Shown here: positions 52,270 to 59,700 of the stretch, piece after piece | How the letters are laid out: each line of letters starts with the position of its first letter | Numbering within the stretch: the first letter of the stretch is position 1 | NCBI GenBank assembly: GCA_024742665.1 | Contig: JANSYA010000001.1 | Span: 1,505,001 to 1,569,000, forward strand | Length of the DNA stretch: 64,000 bases | Origin: a bacterium | Lineage (GTDB): Bacteria; Spirochaetota; Leptospiria; Leptospirales; Leptonemataceae | Direction: 5' to 3' | Program-made: the position numbers and the translations under genes | The notes under the pieces: model-generated | What the model was told of the DNA's origin: nothing | The model's input: the letters and a program-made list of their open reading frames with translations, nothing else | The model's database searches: none

Positions 52270-53673
52270 TTATACGGGGAGCAGGACCTTAAAAACGGAC
52301 CCGCCGCGAGGATTCGTTTCGATTTTAACCGAGCCGCCGTGCAGGCGGGTGATCTGGCGCACAATACTCAGACCCAGGCCGGTGCCGCCCTGGTCCCGGG
52401 AGCGGTCCATATCCACGCGAAAGAACCTTTCAAAGACTTTTTTGCGCAGCTCGACGGGAATGCCGGGGCCGCTGTCCATCACGGAAAACGAAATATTGTG
52501 CTGATTCTCCTGCGCGATCTTAACGTAGATTTCCGACTCCGGCGGACTGTAGCGCGAAGCGTTGGTGATTAAATTCAGCAGCAGATGTTCGAGCAGCAGC
52601 GGGTCGGCTTCGATCGCCAGGTCGGGCTCGGATACAGAGATCGTCAGCTGCTGATCCTTTTGTTTGAGAGTGCCTTCCACCAGAGTTTCGATGCCCTGCA
52701 TATAGCGCACGAGTTCGACGTTGCGCGGCTTAAAGGGAAAACTCCGGGATTCCAGAGTCGAAATGCGAACCATGTCTTCGATCATGGCTTCCATGCGTTC
52801 CACGTTGCGTAACATGCCCTTCAAGAAGCTGCGCCCTGGATCTCTGACTTCCGGCTGCCCGGGAACCGGCGGCGGGGCCTCGCGCTCCAATTTCGCCATC
52901 AGGGTTTCAGCGTAGCCGCGAATACTGGTGATGGGCGTCTTGAGTTCATGACTTGCGTTTTGCAAAAAGTCTTCGCGCATGCGACGCGTCGTGTACTCCT
53001 GCGTGCGATCCTGAACCAGAATCAAATGCAGCTCGATCTCTTCGTCCGTGCGAATCGGATATTCCTGCACGCGAAAAAAATACGGCCCATGATGCAGTTC
53101 AAAAAACTGCCGGCTTTCGGAAGAGCTGTCGCTGTTTTGCAGGCGATTGTGAATAAACTCCAGCAGGCCGCTATCGAGCACCGCTTTAAAATACAGACGC
53201 CCCATGCTCCGGGGAGTGACCAGCTCCGGATGCAGCGCGGGATTTTGATAAACGATCGAACCTTCTTTATTCAGACAGAGCACGCCTTCGCGCAGGGCCC
53301 CGAGTAAAGAACCCAGCAGCTCCTTTTCCAGCTTCAGCCCCGCCAGATCGTCGTGCAGACGATGGATCAGAGTATCGAGGGCGGAAGCCAGGCGGTCCAG
53401 CTCTACGATTTGCGTGCGCTTGACCAGGGTCGGCCCCAGGCGCGGGAACTGCTGCACGCGGCGCAGCAGTCCGTCCAGGGCGCCGGTTAAGGTGCGCGAA
53501 GCGGAAAGCGAAAGCACCAGGGCCAGAGCCAGGGCGCCGAGCAGCAATAGGGCGAAAGAGCGCGGCGAATCTTCAATATAATGCATTAGATTGAAGAAGG
53601 CCAGCAGGCCGCCGGTGAAGATGGCGACGACCAGCAGGTGTATGAAAAAAATCCGGAAGAAAATGCTGCGCAT
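52270..53673 (-). CDS. phoR: Phosphate-regulon sensor kinase PhoR
   Basis: A 467-residue sensor kinase. Two membrane helices (about 9-30 and 40-57) have almost no periplasmic loop between them, as in PhoR. A HAMP-like linker, then a PAS domain (about 115-225), precedes the H-box DFLQNASHELKTPITSIRGY with His242. The ATPase domain has an N-box (LLLNLITNASRYSPP), G1 (DSGPGIPVELRKKVFERF) and G2 (GGTGLGLSIVRQI). The gene follows phoB by 55 bases in the same operon. In phosphate limitation it should phosphorylate PhoB, under control of Pst and PhoU. Confidence 0.9.
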   Translation of the reverse strand: MRSIFFRIFFIHLLVVAIFTGGLLAFFNLMHYIEDSPRSFALLLLGALALALVLSLSASRTLTGALDGLLRRVQQFPRLGPTLVKRTQIVELDRLASALDTLIHRLHDDLAGLKLEKELLGSLLGALREGVLCLNKEGSIVYQNPALHPELVTPRSMGRLYFKAVLDSGLLEFIHNRLQNSDSSSESRQFFELHHGPYFFRVQEYPIRTDEEIELHLILVQDRTQEYTTRRMREDFLQNASHELKTPITSIRGYAETLMAKLEREAPPPVPGQPEVRDPGRSFLKGMLRNVERMEAMIEDMVRISTLESRSFPFKPRNVELVRYMQGIETLVEGTLKQKDQQLTISVSEPDLAIEADPLLLEHLLLNLITNASRYSPPESEIYVKIAQENQHNISFSVMDSGPGIPVELRKKVFERFFRVDMDRSRDQGGTGLGLSIVRQITRLHGGSVKIETNPRGGSVFKVLLPV

Positions 53674-53728
53674 AAATCAACCGCGGGGATTCATCGGAGA
53701 GTTTTCCCGGAGGACGTTTGCGGGCGAA

Positions 53729-54520
53729 TCATTCGCCACGGAAGCGGTACCCGACGCCGCGCACGGTTTCGAGTCGGCCCTTCTCGACGCCGAGTTTTTC
53801 GCGCAGGCGTTTGATATTCACGTCGACCGTGCGATCGGATACGTATACGTCGCGGCCCCATACGCGGTCGAGCAGGCGGTCCCGGGTAAAAGCGATCTCC
53901 GGATTTTCCATAAATAATTTCAGCAGCTTGTATTCGATCAGAGTCAAATCTGCCAGCTCTTCGTTGATCAAAACCCGGTGGGCCGCGGTATCCATCGTAA
54001 TCGAGCCAATCAACAGATTGCCGGTCTGGCTGGTTTCCTGACCGGGTTTGCTCTGGCGGCGTAGAATCGCGCGCAGGCGGGCGATCAGTTCGCGCGGGCT
54101 GAAGGGTTTGCGCACGTAGTCGTCCGCGCCGATTTCCAGACCCAGGACCGCGTCGGTTTCGCCGGAGCGGGCGGTCAGCATAATCACCGGAACGTCGTAC
54201 TTGGCTTTGACCTTTTTGCAAAAATCCAGGCCATTGATGCCGGGCAGCATCAGGTCAAGAATGATTGCGTCGGGCAGGCTGCGCTCCAGCCGGTTCCAGG
54301 CGTCGATTCCATTCTCGGAGACCGTCACCAGGAAACCTTCTTCTTCCAGATTGTAACGAATAATATCGCAGATATCGGCTTCGTCATCCACCACCAGGAT
54401 GCGATATCCATTCAGAGTATTTGCTTTGTCCTGGCTATTGTTCATGCCGCCGCTTGCAATCGGTCCGGAGGCGTCGGGGAACGATGACGCGCTTTGATCG
54501 GATCTTTCCATTACAGACAT
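53729..54520 (-). CDS. phoB: Phosphate-regulon response regulator PhoB
   Basis: A 263-residue OmpR/PhoB regulator. The receiver has the acidic pair in ILVVDDEADI, the phosphoacceptor Asp89 in AIILDLMLPGING and the Lys in DDYVRKPFSPREL. The C-terminal winged helix has TLIEYKLLKLFMENPE and the recognition part DRTVDVNIKRLREKLG. A polar extension of about 38 residues precedes the receiver. The frame opens at a TTG at 54541, but CAGGA upstream of the ATG at 54520 favours the latter. Pairing with the adjacent PAS kinase and the local phosphate genes supports the PhoB name. Confidence 0.88.
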   Translation of the reverse strand: MSVMERSDQSASSFPDASGPIASGGMNNSQDKANTLNGYRILVVDDEADICDIIRYNLEEEGFLVTVSENGIDAWNRLERSLPDAIILDLMLPGINGLDFCKKVKAKYDVPVIMLTARSGETDAVLGLEIGADDYVRKPFSPRELIARLRAILRRQSKPGQETSQTGNLLIGSITMDTAAHRVLINEELADLTLIEYKLLKLFMENPEIAFTRDRLLDRVWGRDVYVSDRTVDVNIKRLREKLGVEKGRLETVRGVGYRFRGE

Positions 54521-54553
54521 TTGTTTAATTCCTGACAACAATGTGTCGCCAGG

Positions 54554-54605
54554 ATGTTACAAATCAATGACGAAGCAATGAAATAACCTTTCATTCTTGT
54601 GACGG
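54554..54605 (-). promoter_or_regulatory. Candidate phoB promoter region with Pho-like sites
   Basis: TTGTGACGG at 54597-54605 is identical to 14386-14394 upstream of the porin gene. On the coding strand TTTGTAACAT (complement of 54554-54563) resembles TTTGTCACAT at the porin. Autoregulation by PhoB is plausible but untested. The two sites do not share the 11-base spacing. Confidence 0.35.
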
Positions 54606-54642
54606 CAAAAGGGAGGAGAACGGCGGGATGCGGCGTGATATG

Positions 54643-54713
54643 AGCGGGCGAAGGGACTCGAACCCTCTCCAGAAGCTTGGAAGGCTGCTGTGCTACCGTT
54701 ACACTACGCCCGC
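54643..54713 (-). tRNA. tRNA-Gly (anticodon TCC)
   Basis: On the minus strand the 71 bases fold as a tRNA. The acceptor arms GCGGGCG and CGCCCGC pair fully. The D-arm has TAACGGTAGCA. The anticodon loop CTTCCAA carries TCC, reading GGA/GGG. The T-arm has GAGGGTTCGAGTCCCTT. The discriminator is T and the genomic 3' end continues CA, so the CCA end is not encoded and must be added by CCA-transferase. Confidence 0.95.
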
Positions 54714-54979
54714 GTCACAGTTCCTACAAAAAGCGGGAACTCCTGCAAGAGCCGGCAGAGCGCGTCCCCTGTCAAGCAGGAAGCCGTAAATCCGGCCGGC
54801 CGGCCCTCCGGGACGGACCCTGATGCAAACAAACGGTCCGGGCCGGGATCCAGGCGGCACCTGAGCGCAGCGGCCCGAGATCCCCATTTCGGCGACCCCC
54901 GGAGCGCATACAGGCTGCCGCATCGCTCTGCCGGGGCAATTCTACTTGCCCGGGACCCCGGGCCGACGGACATGCAACT
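54714..54979. other. Gap between tRNA-Gly and pgi
   Basis: No gene is seen. The region is GC-rich and contains short palindromes (GGCCGGCCGG around 54797-54806). It should hold the promoters for the tRNA (leftward) and pgi (rightward); neither is clear by eye. Confidence 0.4.
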
Positions 54980-56308
54980 ATGGCCGATGTGAAAGAGATA
55001 CTACAGCTGGATTTTAGCCACGCCGCCGGAAGTCCCGGAAGCGGTTCCGACCTGGCCGATCAGGCCGTCGCCGCCCGCGATCAGCTCGAAAGCCGCCAGG
55101 GTCCCGGAAACGATTATCTGGGCTGGCTGGATCTGCCTCTGAATATCGCCGAGGCCGAGCTGGCGGCGGTCGAAGCGGCGGCGCAGGAAATTCAGGCCGC
55201 CGAGGCCCTGGTCATCGTCGGCATCGGCGGATCTTATCTGGGCGCCCGCACGGTGCTCGAAGCGCTGCGCTCGCCCTTCGATCAACAACATCAACATCAT
55301 CAACAACAACAACAACAGAACCTGCCTGTATACTACGCCGGCCACCAGATGGACGCAGGCTATCATGCGGCGCTATACAAGCATCTGGCGGGCAAACGTT
55401 ACGCGGTGAACGTCATTTCGAAAAGCGGGACGACCACCGAGCCCGGCCTGGCCTTTCGCAGCCTGTACGGCGATCTGTCTGCGCGCTATGCGGCCGAAGA
55501 TCTGCGCAAGCTGGTCTTCGCGACGACCGATGCCAGCAAAGGCAGCCTGCGCAAGCTGGCCGACGAAGCCGGCCTGACTTCGTTTACGATCGCCGATGAC
55601 GTGGGCGGGCGCTACAGCGTCCTGACTCCCGTCGGACTTCTACCGATCGCCGCCGGCGGCCTCGATATACGGCGGCTGGTCGCAGGCGCGCGAACCATGC
55701 GCGAATACTTAAAAGGCTCGGGCAAAGACTTCGCGAACAATCCCGCGCTGCAGTACGCGGCCTATCGCAACGCGCAGTATCGCGCCGGTAAAAAAATCGA
55801 AATCATGGCGGCCTATAACGAAGGCCTGCACTATCTCGGCGAATGGTGGAAGCAGCTGTACGGCGAAAGCGAAGGCAAAAACGGCAAGGGTATCTTTCCG
55901 GCCTCGGTCGATTTGAGCACGGACCTGCACTCGATGGGTCAGTGGATGCAGGACGGCGAACGTTCGATTTTCGAAACCGTGCTGGACGTCGCCGATGTCG
56001 CCGGGCCGATCATCGAAAAACAGCCGAACGACGCCGACGGCCTGAACTATCTGGCCGGCCGCGAACTCAACGCCGTGAATCGCACGGCGCTCCAGGCGAC
56101 CTTAGAAGCGCATAGCGACGGCGGCGTTCCGTGCTTGCGAATCGAGTTAAACCGACTCGACGAATTTACTCTGGGCGCGCTGCTGTATATGTTCCAGTAC
56201 GCCTGCGGCGTGTCCGCTTATATGCTCGGAGTAAATCCTTTTGATCAGCCGGGAGTCGAAGCATACAAAAAGAATATGTTTCGCATGCTCGGCAAACCCG
56301 GGCATTGA
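54980..56308 (+). CDS. pgi: Glucose-6-phosphate isomerase
   Basis: A 442-residue enzyme of the short bacterial type. It interconverts glucose-6-phosphate and fructose-6-phosphate in the cytoplasm. Signatures are intact: VIVGIGGSYLGARTVLEAL, NVISKSGTTTEPGLAFR, DDVGGRYSVLTPVGLLPIAA and the catalytic His/Glu regions in YNEGLHYLGEWWKQLYGES and DLHSMGQWMQDGER. A Gln/His-rich insertion of 13 residues at about 102-114 (coded by CAA/CAT repeats) lies in a surface loop and is not part of the family. No ribosome site is clear. Confidence 0.96.
   Translation: MADVKEILQLDFSHAAGSPGSGSDLADQAVAARDQLESRQGPGNDYLGWLDLPLNIAEAELAAVEAAAQEIQAAEALVIVGIGGSYLGARTVLEALRSPFDQQHQHHQQQQQQNLPVYYAGHQMDAGYHAALYKHLAGKRYAVNVISKSGTTTEPGLAFRSLYGDLSARYAAEDLRKLVFATTDASKGSLRKLADEAGLTSFTIADDVGGRYSVLTPVGLLPIAAGGLDIRRLVAGARTMREYLKGSGKDFANNPALQYAAYRNAQYRAGKKIEIMAAYNEGLHYLGEWWKQLYGESEGKNGKGIFPASVDLSTDLHSMGQWMQDGERSIFETVLDVADVAGPIIEKQPNDADGLNYLAGRELNAVNRTALQATLEAHSDGGVPCLRIELNRLDEFTLGALLYMFQYACGVSAYMLGVNPFDQPGVEAYKKNMFRMLGKPGH
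55283..55319 (+). repeat. CAA/CAT triplet repeat inside pgi
   Basis: Twelve or so consecutive CAA/CAT/CAG triplets code for a Gln/His run between GARTVLEALRSPFD and NLPVYYAGHQ. It is strikingly AT-richer than the rest of the gene and keeps the frame. Confidence 0.9.
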
Positions 56309-56331
56309 TCGGGCCGGGAGCGATCACCTGT

Positions 56332-56739
56332 ATGCAGAGCTTTCGAAAAAACGCCGTATTCAACGCCGGCTTCTGGGCCGCCGCGGGCCTTTTCGCCGCG
56401 CTGGCCGGTTTCGACCTGTACCACAATCCCGGCGGCAATCCGCCCGTTATATTGATTGTCGCGGCGGTCGCCTGCGCCGTCGCGGCTTTCTGGGGGCGGG
56501 GCAATCTCGCCGTGCGCGACGATGACGGCGTTCAGTTTAACATGGGCCTGTTCAATCGCAAAAAGATCAAGTACGCGGACATCAAAAAAATAAAAATCGA
56601 AAGCGGCAAGTACGTGCGCTTTCATATTAGCGGCGCCGCCGTAAAGTCGATTAAAGTCAGCCTGGCCTTAGTCCATCCCGACGATCGCGAAAGCTTCGAG
56701 CGCATGGCGGCGGAAATCGCGCCGGAAACACCCGCGTAA
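56332..56739 (+). CDS. Small membrane protein with a PH-like cytoplasmic part
   Basis: A 135-residue protein. Two hydrophobic helices (AVFNAGFWAAAGLFAALAGF and VILIVAAVACAVAAFW) are followed by a soluble part with GVQFNMGLFNRKKIKYADIK. That part looks like a small bacterial PH-type domain. The frame begins at a TTG within the pgi stop, but the ATG at 56332 is more likely. It probably shares a transcript with pgi. Function unknown. Confidence 0.68.
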   Translation: MQSFRKNAVFNAGFWAAAGLFAALAGFDLYHNPGGNPPVILIVAAVACAVAAFWGRGNLAVRDDDGVQFNMGLFNRKKIKYADIKKIKIESGKYVRFHISGAAVKSIKVSLALVHPDDRESFERMAAEIAPETPA

Positions 56740-56778
56740 ACAGCAGCCGCGTCGCGATGAAAAACGCGGCCGCGATGC

Positions 56779-59700
56779 TTATTTTTTGCCGAGGGCTTCG
56801 ACGCCGTTCCAGTCGTCCGGCACGCCTTCGCGATGGTTGCGAATGCAGCGCGCCCGATACAATTTCGCCGCCAGGTCCGTCGGATTTTCGTCGGTGATCG
56901 TTTTGAATTCGTTCGCCGCGCGGGCGAAGTTTTTCGCGCGGTATGCAGCCGTCGCCTGCTCGAAGCGTTCTTTGTGATCCAGCTTGAATTTGCGCTGCTC
57001 CGGATTTTCGGCGTCCAAGATCTCAATGATTTCTACCGGTTCCTGTTTGCCTTTGACCCGCACCCGGTCCAGCAGTCGGTGGGCATAAGCCGCCGGGTCG
57101 GCTAACTGTCCGAAGGTCTGCCCGCTGACGATCAGACTCGCGCCGTACATTTTCGTCAGGCTTTCGATGCGCGAAGCCAGGTTGACCGCGTCGCTGATGA
57201 CGGTGCCTTCCATGCGATTGGCTTCGCCGATCGTGCCGAGCATGAGCTGGCCGGTATTGATGCCGACGCCCATGCCGACGGGAGACCGGCCGGCGTGGGC
57301 CCGCTCCCGGTTGAATTCGACCATCGCCAGATGCATGGCGATCGCCGCCGCGACCCCGTCGGCCGCCGTCGGAAAGAGCGCCATCACCGCGTCGCCGATG
57401 TACTTGTCGATGAAGCCGTTGTGCTGGCGTACGCAGGGGCCGACGTGGGCCAGGTAGCCGTTGATAAATTGAAAGGTCTGCTCGGGGCTTAACTTCTCAG
57501 AGATCGAAGTAAACGAACGAATGTCGGAAAACAACACCGTCATTTCTTTCTGAATATTTTCGCCGAGATTCACCCCGACGATGCTGTCCTGATCGAGCAG
57601 GCACAGAAATTCGGTCGGCACAAATAGACTCGAAGCTTTGTTGAGTTCAATCTGGGCCTGCTTCGCCAGACGTTCCTGTTCGAGGGCGGCTTCCAGATTC
57701 GAATAGAGGCGCGCATTGTCGATCGATGTGCCGATCTGCGAAGATAGAATATTCAAAACCCGCACGCGTTGTTCGGTGAAGGCGCCGGGCGCGCCGTTGT
57801 TTTCCAGATATAGTATGCCGATCAGTTTGCCCTGCAGAATGACGGGTTTGGCCAGCACCGAGCGCGGCTGATTGGCCGTAACGTACGGATCCTTGCTGTA
57901 GCTGGAGTCGTCCCGGGCGTCGTAGACTACGAGCGCTTCGCCGGTGCGCTCGACGGTATTGATCACGCTGCGCGGTAGTTCATCGCTGTCTTCTAAGGGC
58001 ACGGACTGCAGTACCTGGACGACGGCGTCGTTGAGCTGACCGTCGGCTTCGATGCGCAGGCGGCCGTCTTGTTCAAGCAAAAGTACCGCGCGCTGAGCTC
58101 CCGCGTTTTCCATGACGATGCGAATCATCTTCTGGAGCAGATCGGCCAGCTGGATTTCCCCGGCGATCGCCTGGGAAGCTTTGATCACCGTGCTCATGTC
58201 GAGGGAGCCGCCGCCGCTGTCTGAAAACGTAGTCGTGGAATCCGCCATGGATTCGCTGTCGCCGACGGTTTCGCCGTGCACGGCTGTTTGCAGCATGGCC
58301 GAATTCGGATCGGCGCCCGCGTTGCGTTCGGCTTCGCTTGCGTGCCGCATCAGCTCCTGTAAATGCAAATCGAGATCGCTCGCTTTCGCAAGCGCGCGAC
58401 AATTGTTGTACGCCTGCCGGGCTTCTTTAAAGTAGATCGCCGCGAAGCGCCGTTTCTTCTGAGCCGAATAATAGTGTCCGCTGAGTTCGTTCGCCAGGCC
58501 CTCGTGTAAAATAAAGCCGTTGGCGCCCGCTGTCTGAATCGCCTGATCGTAGAGATCCATCGCCTTGCCGTGGTCCCGGTCCTGGCGCGCGAGTTCCGCG
58601 TCGACCAGTTCGAGCATATGCGTGAAGTTGCGCGGATTTTGCCCCGCGTACTGCTGCAGTTTTTGGCGAGCTTCGGCGATTTGCCGGGTGAGCTCGCGTC
58701 GCCGCGTCGCGCTCTTCGTACGATCCGCCAGGCCGATGCGGGCGATCGTATGATAAAATACGAGGATCGGAATGGCCAGAGTGCCGACGGCGGCGTTGAC
58801 GTAAGTCCAGGCCTGTTCTGCGAAGTTTACGGCCTGTTCGTAGTTGCCGAAGAGCGTGGACAGGGCGGCTTTGTTCCAGTACACGAAAAAGAGACCGTTC
58901 GCGTTGCCGGAACTTTCCCAGGCCGGGATGATCTCATCCTCCTGGAATTTGTCGCTGGATAATCTGGCCCGATTCCGGGCGGCGCCCTGCATATTGCGAA
59001 TGTACTGCCAGGCGACGCCGACCGTATGGATCGTGTTTTTTTGCCCCGTGCGAAACAGCGCGTGATCGTAGCGTTCGAGACTGCGTTCGACCGAACTGAG
59101 CCGCCGCGTGCCGGTCCACAGGGGCGCTGAGTTAATGCCCTGAACGCAAAGAGCGACGTAGGGCAGGTCGCCGGTTTCCAGACAGCTGCGATAGGCTTCG
59201 AGCAGATAGTCGTCGCGCTGATTCACGTGGTGCTTCCAGTGATGCAGCGTCGACGCGAACAGATAGTAGACCCGGCCGCGCACGTCCCGGGCGCCGAGTT
59301 TTTCCGTCAGGTCGATGGCGATCGTGCCGTAGCGATAGCCTTCTTCCGTTTGATCCAGCAGACCCGCCAGCAGCGAACCGTACGCGGCGCAGGCGAAGGC
59401 CGTCGCCGGACAGTTGCCGTGCTTGAGCGATAGCGACATCATCCGCGCGATCAAAATTGGAAATAGATTCGAAGACAAAATATAAGCCGGCATGCCCAAC
59501 TGCATGAGAATCTGCATCGTCGCCAGGTGCACCGGATCCTGCATGGTCTTCGCGCCGAGAAAATCCTGAGCGCTCATGCGTTTCAGTCGCGTGACGACCT
59601 TGCTCAGTTCGGAGCGGGCCATGGTTTCGGTCGGATTCGTACTCAGGCGAATGCCGAGCATGTCCAGGGCTTCGACTCCCAGCTGCACCGCGAGTTCCGG

